DNA from: Pyrinomonadaceae bacterium
GTDB lineage: Bacteria; Acidobacteriota; Blastocatellia; Pyrinomonadales; Pyrinomonadaceae
DNA length: 14,016 nt
Reading direction: 5' to 3'
NCBI GenBank assembly: GCA_013812565.1
Contig: JACCTF010000584.1
Span: forward strand, 1-14,016
Below the pieces are notes generated by a model. The model saw only the letters and a program-made list of their open reading frames with translations, had not been told where the DNA came from and did no database searches. The position numbers were made by a program, and so were the translations under genes. This document shows, piece after piece, positions 1 through 6,807 of the stretch. Position 1 is the first letter of the stretch. Each line of letters opens with the position of its first letter.

Positions 1-1
1 G

Positions 2-598
2 CACAGCATGGGCGGCTTGGACGCACGCCACATGATCGTGCATCAAGAAATGGCTGACCGTATCGCGAGTCTGACAACCATCGGCACCCCGCACTTGGGG
101 ACCACGCTCGCCGATTTGCGACTCGACGAAGGCGGCGAGGAATTGCTCGGTTTGCTGCACAACGTCATCGACCTGCGCGGCTTTCAGGATTTGACGACTG
201 CCGCTTGTCGCCGCTTCAACGACGAAGCGCGCGACGCGGAAGCCAAGAACGCGACGGTCTATCGGACTTACGCGAGCGCCGAAGATTTGCCGCTCGTCTT
301 CGCGCCGCTCCAGCGCGCGTGGCAGGTGATTGACGAACGCGAAGGAGCGAACGACGGACTCGTATCGCTCACATCGCAAGCATGGCAAGCGCAACTCACA
401 GCCTCCGACGGCACAGTGAAGACAGTCGCCCAATATCGCTTTCCGATTTCGGCGGATCATCTCAATGAAGTCGGCTGGTGGGACTTAAATCAACTGCGCG
501 CCCACGATTCACGCACGAGCATCTTCCGCGCCGCGCAAGAGTATGAAGCACAAATCAAAAACATCTACCTCGCCATCGCAAAAGTAGTGGATAGTTAA
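2..598 (+). CDS. Lipase / alpha-beta hydrolase, C-terminal part (5' end outside window)
   Basis: This is the C-terminal part of a serine ester hydrolase that would cleave acyl esters such as triglycerides. The frame is open to the window edge and begins with H-S-M-G-G-L-D, the nucleophile elbow of lipases, with Ser at 5-7. TTIGTPHLG follows, as in Pseudomonas/Burkholderia family I lipases. The other two triad residues fit the same family: Asp in NDGLV (353-355) and His in DHLNEV (458-460). By comparison with family I lipases, about the first 80-100 residues are missing, so the oxyanion region and any signal peptide cannot be seen. It ends at TAA 596-598, 48 nt before the next start, and probably shares a transcript with the GMC oxidoreductase. 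A lipase could supply alcohols to that enzyme, but this is inference. The fold and triad are clear; the substrate is not. Confidence 0.9.
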   Translation, partial: HSMGGLDARHMIVHQEMADRIASLTTIGTPHLGTTLADLRLDEGGEELLGLLHNVIDLRGFQDLTTAACRRFNDEARDAEAKNATVYRTYASAEDLPLVFAPLQRAWQVIDEREGANDGLVSLTSQAWQAQLTASDGTVKTVAQYRFPISADHLNEVGWWDLNQLRAHDSRTSIFRAAQEYEAQIKNIYLAIAKVVDS

Positions 599-631
599 AG
601 CACACTGCCTTTTCACTATCCACTATCCACT
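586..631 (+). repeat. ACTATCC tandem repeat pairing with the lipase stop region
   Basis: Between the lipase and GMC genes, CACTATC is repeated with a 7-nt period over 614-631. The word ACTATCCACT occurs twice (615-624 and 622-631). Its exact reverse complement AGTGGATAGT lies at 586-595, just before the lipase stop codon. The RNA could form either of two mutually exclusive 10-bp hairpins. No U-tract follows, so a classic terminator is unlikely. The second hairpin would end 5 nt before the GMC ribosome binding site (637-641) and might affect its translation; that is inference. Confidence 0.55.
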
Positions 632-636
632 GACAT

Positions 637-641
637 GGAGG
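637..641 (+). promoter_or_regulatory. Shine-Dalgarno site deciding the GMC start
   Basis: GGAGG lies 5 nt before ATG 647 and within the codons that would follow ATG 635. It favours the downstream start. Confidence 0.7.
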
Positions 642-646
642 TTTTC

Positions 647-2266
647 ATGGCTGGCACCATCATTGAGGGGCGTAATGTGAACGGCAGTCAAACAGTTGCG
701 CCGGATTTTTGCGTCGTCGGTTCGGGCGCGGGCGGCGGCGTCTGCGCCCTCAAACTCGCCGAAGCCGGGTTCGACGTGCTCGTACTCGAAGAGGGTACGA
801 ACATTCCGCGCGGGCAGGGTCACGGCGACGCGAGCCATGTCCGCCCGACCTTCACCGAGCGCGAGTTGGATATGTACAAGATGCTTTATCAAGAAGGCGG
901 CGGGCGCACGAGTGCTGATGGTGGCGTGAAGGTAATGCAGGGGCGGTGCTTGGGCGGCGGCACGACCGTCAATTGGTCTGCGTGTCTGCCCCCGCCGCGC
1001 TTTACGCTCGACCATTGGCGACAATCTTTCGGCTTGCCGTTCACGCGCGAGAACCTCGACCCGTACCTCGTCGAAACCGTCAACTTCCTTCACATCAATG
1101 CCAACGACCGTTACAACACATCGGCGCAAGCCCTCATTCGCGGCTGCACTGCACTCGGTTATCGATGGAGCAATCTGCCGAACAACACGCACCACTGCCG
1201 CGAGTGTGGAAGTTGCGGCGTCGGCTGTCCTTACGACCGCAAACAGAGCGGCATCGTGACGTGGCTTCCGGCGGCAATTGAGAAAGGTGCGAACATCTAT
1301 ACCGACACGAAGGTCGAACGACTCGTGCGTTCAAACGGAACCGGGCGCGTCGCGGAAGTACAGGCAATCTTCCTCGATGCCAAAACTCAACGACGCCGCG
1401 AGACGCTCACCGTGCGCCCGCGTCGCGGCGTCGTGCTCGCCGCCGGAGCCATCGGCACGCCCGCGATTCTGCTTCGCTCGCGTATCAATCCAAACGAGAT
1501 GGTCGGCAAGACGACGCATATTCACCCCGTCACAATCTGCATCGGCAAATACTCACAACAAACACATCCGGCTTACGGCGTGCCCGACAACATGATGACC
1601 GATCAATTCGCCGCCGGTGCCGTCGGATACTTGATTGAAACCGGCTCGTTCTATCCCGTCCTCTCCGCCGCTTCGACGCTCGACCACGGCGACCGTTTGC
1701 GGCAAATCATGCGCGACTATTACCCGCACGGCGCCATCATGTACGCGCACCACTGTTCCGGCTTTGACACATCGCAGCCTTACGGCACCGTTCGCCTCGA
1801 CCGCTATGGAGACCCTGAGCTTGAATACAAACTCGACCCCGCGAACGTCCGCGCGATGCGTCACAGTCTGAAAGAGATGACGCGCATACATCTTTCCGCC
1901 GGAGCCGCGAGTGTTTATCACGTTACGAACCCGTCGCTCGAAATCTCTTCGACGAATCAACTCGACCTCATCGACAGCATCTCGTTTGCGCCGCAACGCA
2001 CGACCATCTTCACCGTCCACGTCATGGGCGGTGCGCGCATGGGCGCGGACGCCCGACGCTCCGTCGTCAGCACCGACTTTTCCTTGCGCGACACGGAGAA
2101 CGTCTGGGTCGCCGACGGTTCCGTTTTCCCGACCGGCTTGGGCGCAAATCCGCAAGTCACGATTTATGCTTTGGCATTGCGCGCGGCTGAAGAAATCTGC
2201 CGTCGCCACGATGCCCCGTTCACGCTTCACCAACAAGACAGGAGCACATTCCCGTGGCAAGAATAG
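647..2266 (+). CDS. GMC-family FAD-dependent oxidoreductase with Cys cluster
   Basis: This is a glucose-methanol-choline family flavoenzyme that would oxidise an alcohol or sugar hydroxyl using FAD. It has a dinucleotide-binding GSGAGGG at residues 25-31, followed by VLVLEEG. The C-terminal GMC domain carries the expected active-site pair, His458 (HVMGG) and Asn501 (GANPQVTI). C184-x2-C187-x2-C190-x3-C194-P resembles a ferredoxin-type iron-sulfur site. Cys-rich segments are known in some relatives, including long-chain alcohol oxidases and FeS-containing FAD glucose dehydrogenases. I chose ATG 647 (539 residues) because GGAGG at 637-641 sits 5 nt upstream; ATG 635 would overlap that site. No signal peptide or Tat motif is visible. 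The gene overlaps the next by 13 nt, implying a co-produced partner. The family is certain; the substrate is unknown. Confidence 0.93.
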   Translation: MAGTIIEGRNVNGSQTVAPDFCVVGSGAGGGVCALKLAEAGFDVLVLEEGTNIPRGQGHGDASHVRPTFTERELDMYKMLYQEGGGRTSADGGVKVMQGRCLGGGTTVNWSACLPPPRFTLDHWRQSFGLPFTRENLDPYLVETVNFLHINANDRYNTSAQALIRGCTALGYRWSNLPNNTHHCRECGSCGVGCPYDRKQSGIVTWLPAAIEKGANIYTDTKVERLVRSNGTGRVAEVQAIFLDAKTQRRRETLTVRPRRGVVLAAGAIGTPAILLRSRINPNEMVGKTTHIHPVTICIGKYSQQTHPAYGVPDNMMTDQFAAGAVGYLIETGSFYPVLSAASTLDHGDRLRQIMRDYYPHGAIMYAHHCSGFDTSQPYGTVRLDRYGDPELEYKLDPANVRAMRHSLKEMTRIHLSAGAASVYHVTNPSLEISSTNQLDLIDSISFAPQRTTIFTVHVMGGARMGADARRSVVSTDFSLRDTENVWVADGSVFPTGLGANPQVTIYALALRAAEEICRRHDAPFTLHQQDRSTFPWQE

Positions 2267-2778
2267 CGATTCCGATTCTCGGCGTGTTCGCGCATCCTCG
2301 CCGCATCATACAGATTGACGAGCGGCGGCTCACCTATCTCGACGCGAAACGAGCGCACATTCTTTTTGCCGTCGGCGAAGCAATCGTCGGCAGTGACTTC
2401 AATCAAAAAGCTCCCGACTTCGTGTACATCGTCGACGACTATCTCGCATATCAACGGCGCGAGTCGCGCGAAGCGTTAGCGCAAGGATTGCTCATTACGG
2501 AAAACTGGGTCGTCTCGCTCGTCTTCGCTCGCCGCCCGCGCGGCTTCTCGCATCTCTCGATTGAAGACCGCCGACGTGTGCTTGCCCGCCTCGCCGTGAG
2601 CGACGTGCAACTTTTGCGTAACCTCTACGCGGCGTTCGTCAACATCTCGGCCTCGGTTTTTTATTCGCATCAAGCGACGTGGGCGGAAGTCGGTTATGAC
2701 GGCGTGAGCGTTGACCATCCCGAACTGCTCGCCACTCCGCGCTGGCGACCCGGCGACCCGCGACCCGTAGAGCCGTGA
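2254..2778 (+). CDS. Small GMC-associated protein, possible oxidoreductase subunit
   Basis: This is a 174-residue soluble protein that starts with GTG inside the 3' end of the GMC gene, a 13-nt overlap. AGGAG at 2240-2244 is 9 nt upstream. The overlap implies translational coupling and suggests that the two proteins work together. The C-terminal half is helical, with a run around LARLAVSDVQLLRNLY, then FYSHQATWAEVGYDG. This loosely resembles the ending of small subunits that accompany membrane or FeS GMC dehydrogenases (gluconate 2-dehydrogenase subunit 3 style: W-x-x-x-G-Y-x-G). No signal peptide, Tat motif or cofactor motif is visible. I do not recognise the family with certainty. The partner-subunit role comes from gene order and the weak C-terminal likeness. 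Confidence 0.75.
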   Translation: MARIAIPILGVFAHPRRIIQIDERRLTYLDAKRAHILFAVGEAIVGSDFNQKAPDFVYIVDDYLAYQRRESREALAQGLLITENWVVSLVFARRPRGFSHLSIEDRRRVLARLAVSDVQLLRNLYAAFVNISASVFYSHQATWAEVGYDGVSVDHPELLATPRWRPGDPRPVEP

Positions 2779-2780
2779 GA

Positions 2781-2810
2781 ATTTGAAATTGAACATGTGA
2801 ACTTTCAAAT
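2781..2810 (+). repeat. AT-rich inverted repeat after the small subunit gene
   Basis: ATTTGAAA (2781-2788) and its exact reverse complement TTTCAAAT (2803-2810) flank a 14-nt loop, starting 2 nt after the stop codon. It could form an intergenic hairpin. No U-tract follows, so termination is doubtful. The same TTTCAAAT word recurs in the spacer at 4490-4531. Confidence 0.5.
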
Positions 2811-2834
2811 CGAAAGAGAAGGAAATCAAAACCG

Positions 2835-2879
2835 ATGGCACTCCTGCTCGATTCTTCACCACTAATCAAATTCAGATAA
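2835..2879 (+). CDS. Possible 14-codon mini-ORF upstream of the metallophosphoesterase
   Basis: An ATG at 2835 opens a frame for MALLLDSSPLIKFR. AAGGAA at 2819-2824 lies 10 nt upstream. Its TAA (2877-2879) overlaps the Shine-Dalgarno site of the next gene (2878-2883), so a ribosome ending here could re-initiate at 2892. There is no attenuator structure or run of codons for one amino acid. It may be chance. Confidence 0.18.
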   Translation: MALLLDSSPLIKFR

Positions 2880-2891
2880 GGAGCAAACCCG

Positions 2892-4457
2892 ATGCATGAA
2901 TTAACCGGCGACCGCGACGCGGTGCTCGAAATGATGAAACAGACGGCATTCAAATTAGCGCGTAACAGCCAGCCACTCGCCAAATCCGCGAAGATTGCGC
3001 CGAAAGCGGCGAAGTCTGGGACGAAAGCCGCGAAGACCGCGACGACAACTCCGGCACAACAAGCCGAAATCGTCGGACAATTGAAACGCGCTCTCGCCCG
3101 CGAACAGGACAACGCGACGCGCGACGACGAAGCACCTGCGCCGAAGTCGGCAAACGCGGCGAAAGCGCGTGGCACACGCCCCAAAGCCAATCCGATGAAG
3201 CCGTCCGAGTCGGTTGCGAAAGCGTTGTACATGCCGCGCGACCGCACCGTCGCCGTGTTTCAAGCCGCGATGGATGAGTACCTTGACGGGAAGTTAAAGA
3301 CCGCCGCGACGCCCAAAGCGGCGAAGAAGTCGGGCGGCAAAGCGATGGAGATGAAGACGGCGACGCCCGCATCGGACAAGACGAATGAAGTGAGCGGCGC
3401 GGAGGGCGCAAAAGCCGACATCGGTATTTTCTTTCAAACTCCGAAGCCCCCGGCGCGCGGGGCGAATGTGGCGAAGGGCGGCGCGTTGCAACCCAAGTCG
3501 CCCTTTGAGAAGTTCGGCAACCTCGATCCGGGATGGGCGTCGATCGTCGCCGAGAAGATCAAGATGATGCTACGCGGCAAAGCCAAGTTCGTTGCGCACA
3601 AATCCGCGACTGACTCCAACTTTCTGTTTGACTTGCCGCAACAAGCGACCATCGCGCTTGTCAGCGATTGGGGGGGCGGCAATGAATCGGCGCGCTCCGT
3701 CGCCGCACAAATCAGATTACGCAACCCGAATTACGTCATACATCTCGGCGACATTTACTACGCGGGTACTGATCACGAAGTCCGCAAATGCTTTCTCGAT
3801 CTCTGGGATTTTAATTCGCCAGCACTCCGGCGCACCTTCGCCCTCAACGGCAACCACGAAATGTATAGCGGCGGTCATGCTTACTTCAAAGCAATCAAGA
3901 CGCTCGGACAACCCGCGAGCTACTTCTCGCTGCGTAATGAGCATTGGCGATTCATCAATCTCGACACGGCTTACGTTGACCACGACTTGAACGACGTGCA
4001 AATTCAATGGCTTGACGCACAGTTGAATAGCAAGCCGACGAGCGCAAAGAACGTTTTGCTTTCACATCATCAACCGTTCTCGGCTTTCGAGCGGGCGAAC
4101 ACCGGCGAAGGATTGCGCGAGCGCGTGCGTAAGTTCACGGACGCCGGAAAAATCCACGGCTGGATTTGGGGACATGAACATCTTTGCGTCGTCTATGACA
4201 AGCATCTCGGCGTCAAAGGCAGGTGCATCGGTCACGGCTGCATTCCTTACGACTTGCCGCGCGACCCGCAATCGACGGATGTGAAAGTCTTGTGGTGGAA
4301 CAACCGCAAACAACCGCCGCCACTCGGAGGCGGCACACAAGGCTTCGCAATGCTCACGATTGACGGCGCGCAGATGCGCGTCGAGTACATCGACGAAGAC
4401 GGAAGAATCGCCAAAACCGAAGATAACTTCGAGAACTCTGCGACAGTGCTCAAATGA
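2892..4457 (+). CDS. Purple-acid-phosphatase-like metallophosphoesterase with Lys/Ala-rich N-terminal tail
   Basis: This is a dinuclear-metal phosphoesterase of the calcineurin-like superfamily that would hydrolyse phosphomono- or diesters. The catalytic domain, about residues 250-450, has all five blocks: Asp259 (SDWGG), Asp287 with Tyr290 (GDIYY), Asn321-His322 (GNHE), His392/His393 (SHHQP), and His428/His430 (GHEH). GD-x-x-Y with no His in the first block is the pattern of purple acid phosphatases, where the Tyr binds ferric iron. The first ~225 residues are low-complexity, rich in Lys, Ala, Pro and Thr, and resemble histone-H1-type tails; they are probably disordered. No signal peptide is visible, which is unusual for purple acid phosphatases. 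The start is supported by AAGGAG at 2878-2883, 8 nt upstream. The fold is certain; the substrate and tail function are unknown. Confidence 0.9.
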   Translation: MHELTGDRDAVLEMMKQTAFKLARNSQPLAKSAKIAPKAAKSGTKAAKTATTTPAQQAEIVGQLKRALAREQDNATRDDEAPAPKSANAAKARGTRPKANPMKPSESVAKALYMPRDRTVAVFQAAMDEYLDGKLKTAATPKAAKKSGGKAMEMKTATPASDKTNEVSGAEGAKADIGIFFQTPKPPARGANVAKGGALQPKSPFEKFGNLDPGWASIVAEKIKMMLRGKAKFVAHKSATDSNFLFDLPQQATIALVSDWGGGNESARSVAAQIRLRNPNYVIHLGDIYYAGTDHEVRKCFLDLWDFNSPALRRTFALNGNHEMYSGGHAYFKAIKTLGQPASYFSLRNEHWRFINLDTAYVDHDLNDVQIQWLDAQLNSKPTSAKNVLLSHHQPFSAFERANTGEGLRERVRKFTDAGKIHGWIWGHEHLCVVYDKHLGVKGRCIGHGCIPYDLPRDPQSTDVKVLWWNNRKQPPPLGGGTQGFAMLTIDGAQMRVEYIDEDGRIAKTEDNFENSATVLK

Positions 4458-4489
4458 AAGACACAAGATTGAGAATTTGTGATTTCAGG

Positions 4490-4531
4490 TTTCAAATCTG
4501 ACATTTGAGATTTCAAATCTGACATTCGAGA
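4490..4531 (+). repeat. 21-bp tandem direct repeat, two units
   Basis: Two adjacent 21-bp units (4490-4510 and 4511-4531) differ at one base, T in the first and C in the second. Each unit starts TTTCAAATCTGACATT. Within and between units, ATTTGA and TCAAAT can pair. One exact 6-bp hairpin with a 4-nt loop spans 4503-4518, and another inside unit 1 has a CTGAC loop. The array fills most of the 105-nt spacer between the phosphoesterase and the peptidase. Confidence 0.8.
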
Positions 4532-4562
4532 TTAAAGAAATCGGAAGGAGGCGCGGACGAGC

Positions 4563-6419
4563 ATGAGCAACACAACACACAAAGTCGTCGTCACAAACAT
4601 GTCTGCTTTGAAAGCCAAGTACGGCGCGGCGGGGGCGACGAAGATTGAGAGCGCGGTTAAGAAACTCGTTGCCGCCGACAAGCGACGCGGTTTGGCGACG
4701 GTCTTCGTCAATCTCGACGATGCGGCGATGATGAAGAATTTGAAAGCGCCGCGCGTCAGCGTCACCACGCCCGACCCGCAAAACACGAAGCACGCCAAGC
4801 AGTACAAGCGAGCGATTGACGGCGTGTACAAAGCTTACGCGCCCGACTATCTCGTGCTGCTCGGCGCGATTGATGTCATACCGCATCAGGATTTACACAA
4901 CCCGCTTTACACCGGCGCGCCCGACGGCGACCCCGACCCGTTCGCTTTCGGCGATTTGCCGTATGCGTGCGAAGCTCCGTACAGTCAGCGACCGGAAGAC
5001 TTTATCGGAGCGACGCGCGTCGTCGGGCGACTGCCGGATTTGACGGGCGCGAAGAGCAGACCTGACTATCTTCTTAACTTGCTGCGGCAGGCATCCGAAT
5101 GGAAGGCATTGCCCGCCGCCGAATACCGGAAATATCTAGGGATCAGCACAGAGGTTTGGAAGGATTCGACCGACCTGAGCTTGACCAACATCTTCGGCAA
5201 TTCGTCAGATTTACAGATTTCGCCGCGCGCCGAACATCGTTGGAAAGCGGCGTTGATCAACAGCCGCGCCCACTTCATCAATTGTCATGGCGGCGACACC
5301 TACCCGAACTTTCTCGGTCAGTCGAGTCTTGATGAGCGCGACATGCCTGTGTCGCACGAAGCGGCTTACGTCGGCGGCGCGGGCAGAATCAAGGAAGGTA
5401 CTGTCGCCGCCGTCGAGTGTTGTTACGGCGGTCAGCTATACGACCCGGCGGCGGCGGGACAAGCGGGGATGTGCAACACTTATCTTGCGAGCGGGGCTTA
5501 CGGTTTCTTCGCGAGCACGACGGTCGCCTACGGTCCGGCGACGGGCAACGACGCCGCCGATTTGATTTGCCAATACTTCCTGCGTCTCGTGCTTGAAGGC
5601 GCTTCGACGGGACGCGCCGCGCTCGAAGCCCGCCAGAAATTCGTCAAAACCGTTTCTCCGATCAGCCCGACGAATCTCAAGACGCTCGCGCAGTTTAACC
5701 TCTACGGCGACCCTTCCATCGCGCCCGTCGTCGCCGCGTCGCCGCATATCGCGGTCGGGTCGAAGAACGCGATGGTCGCGAAAGGCTTACGCGGTATGGT
5801 GGGTGCGTCCGGCGCGCTTCTCCCAAAAACGGGAAGCGTCGACGCGAAAGCCTTGCAGGATACGGAAGCGCATCAACGATCCGAGCGGCGCGACAAGCTT
5901 CGCGTCGAGGGCTTGGTGTTGACGCAGACGCAAGCGGTCGCAAATCGTGAGCAATCCGCGCCGAACGCCGCCGTGCAAGCCTCGCTGCAAAAATTCGCCA
6001 AGCAATTTGATCTCACGCCGAGCGGGATGCTTTCCTTTAATGTCCAAGCGCCCCCGGCGGCGAAGTCTGCGGCGCTCTCTAAGTTGCCGCTCGGAGGAGC
6101 ACTGCGAGGGATGAGTAAGAACGTCGCTTCGTCTTCGACGGATGCCGCTTCTTCCGCATCCGGCACAACCGCGTTCCACGTCGTCATCGGAGTCAAGAAG
6201 CCGAACACAAATCCCGCCACCACCACATCATCCGGCGGACAGACCGCAGGCGGCTTGCCGCCGAAGACGCCTGTCGGCGGGAGCGTCGCGAAGAACATCA
6301 ACCGCGGCGCGCCGGGGGGTGTCGCATCGCCCGCTCACGTTGTCCCTAAGTTCTTCGTGTTGGAAGCTAAGGAGGTGAACGGTATAATAGTCGCCGTCAG
6401 CGAGTTGCACAGTAAATAG
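4563..6419 (+). CDS. Caspase-fold cysteine peptidase, C25 (gingipain)-like
   Basis: This is a predicted cysteine endopeptidase. The 618-residue protein carries a C25-type core at about residues 90-390. His242 is in the NCHGG motif. A Cys pair, Cys286/Cys287, lies in VECCYGG; Cys287-Y-G-G best matches the gingipain Cys-x-x-Gly nucleophile site. FNLYGDPSI near residue 383 is the usual closing motif of C25 domains. Gingipains are exported with a signal peptide and propeptide, but this protein starts MSNTTHKVVV and has neither. Residues ~400-600 are Ala/Ser/Thr/Pro/Gly-rich and probably flexible, and end in a short beta-like segment. AAGGAGG (4545-4551) lies 11 nt before the ATG. It may cut a cytoplasmic partner or travel as an effector; no target is visible. 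The catalytic domain is well supported; activity is inferred. Confidence 0.85.
   Translation: MSNTTHKVVVTNMSALKAKYGAAGATKIESAVKKLVAADKRRGLATVFVNLDDAAMMKNLKAPRVSVTTPDPQNTKHAKQYKRAIDGVYKAYAPDYLVLLGAIDVIPHQDLHNPLYTGAPDGDPDPFAFGDLPYACEAPYSQRPEDFIGATRVVGRLPDLTGAKSRPDYLLNLLRQASEWKALPAAEYRKYLGISTEVWKDSTDLSLTNIFGNSSDLQISPRAEHRWKAALINSRAHFINCHGGDTYPNFLGQSSLDERDMPVSHEAAYVGGAGRIKEGTVAAVECCYGGQLYDPAAAGQAGMCNTYLASGAYGFFASTTVAYGPATGNDAADLICQYFLRLVLEGASTGRAALEARQKFVKTVSPISPTNLKTLAQFNLYGDPSIAPVVAASPHIAVGSKNAMVAKGLRGMVGASGALLPKTGSVDAKALQDTEAHQRSERRDKLRVEGLVLTQTQAVANREQSAPNAAVQASLQKFAKQFDLTPSGMLSFNVQAPPAAKSAALSKLPLGGALRGMSKNVASSSTDAASSASGTTAFHVVIGVKKPNTNPATTTSSGGQTAGGLPPKTPVGGSVAKNINRGAPGGVASPAHVVPKFFVLEAKEVNGIIVAVSELHSK
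6360..6388 (+). promoter_or_regulatory. Predicted internal sigma70-type promoter
   Basis: TTGGAA (6360-6365, 4 of 6 matches to the -35 consensus) and a perfect TATAAT (6383-6388) are separated by the ideal 17 nt. They lie inside the last codons of the peptidase gene. Transcription would begin near 6395, giving the small downstream gene its own mRNA with a leader of about 50-60 nt. TATAAT is uncommon in GC-rich coding DNA, which raises the chance that it is real. Predicted from sequence only. Confidence 0.45.
6369..6378 (+). other. Near-perfect anti-Shine-Dalgarno match inside coding sequence
   Basis: AAGGAGGTGA is fully complementary to the 16S rRNA 3' tail consensus. No ATG, GTG or TTG lies at a usable distance downstream, so it does not start a gene. 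It could slow ribosomes near the end of the peptidase gene. It lies between the -35 and -10 elements of the predicted promoter. Confidence 0.4.
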
Positions 6420-6446
6420 CAGGCGCGCTCTGACGGAAAGCGGGTA

Positions 6447-6740
6447 GTGAAAATGCCGAAAGCTCCGAAAAGGCGAGAGTCACCGAAATCGTCCGGTGGA
6501 TTCGGGTTCGAGAACGTAGAGGTTTCAGGGCAAGTCGTGAAGAAGCCTTACGCGGTCGGCTCGAAGAGCGAGCATCAAGCGACCTACCTCGAAACGCCGA
6601 CGGGCACTTACATTCTGCGACGACGTGACGGAAATCCGTTCTACGACCCGGAGTTGGAGAAACTTGTCGAGAAAGTCATTCGTTGCATCGGGGTACTCAC
6701 CAACAACACCCTCATTATGTCGAATTGGACGGTGCTCTAA
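6447..6740 (+). CDS. Small uncharacterised protein, possible OB-like beta barrel
   Basis: A 97-residue protein from GTG 6447, or 95 from ATG 6453. GGAAAG at 6435-6440 is 6 nt before the GTG and 12 before the ATG, so either start is possible. After a basic tail (KMPKAPKRRESPK) the body alternates short strands with turns: VSGQVVKKPYAVGSKSEH, TYLETPTGTYILRRRDGNPF, then a helix (DPELEKLVEKV) and RCIGVLTNNTLIMSNWTVL. The G-x-V and I-x-C-x-G-V-L spacing is like small OB/SH3-type barrels, but that is inference. I see no catalytic residues or signal peptide. It follows the peptidase by 27 nt and may also be made from the internal promoter, so it could be a regulator or accessory of the upstream enzymes. 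I do not recognise its family. Confidence 0.75.
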   Translation: MKMPKAPKRRESPKSSGGFGFENVEVSGQVVKKPYAVGSKSEHQATYLETPTGTYILRRRDGNPFYDPELEKLVEKVIRCIGVLTNNTLIMSNWTVL

Positions 6741-6807
6741 TTCAGGGTTGCGTTGCATATGAGCGGCGCTTCTATTCGCTTATTTACCTTAAAGAAAATC
6801 CGATATT

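Noticed and set aside
623..2260. Long minus-strand open frames opposite the GMC gene (623-1195 and 1553-2260)
   Set aside because: They lack recognisable domains, and the plus-strand frame has clear GMC motifs throughout. They are shadows of GC-rich coding.
2781..2810. Rho-independent terminator after the small subunit gene
   Set aside because: The stem is AT-rich and has no following U-tract.
4490..4531. CRISPR array
   Set aside because: The two units are directly adjacent with no spacers, so this is a simple tandem repeat.
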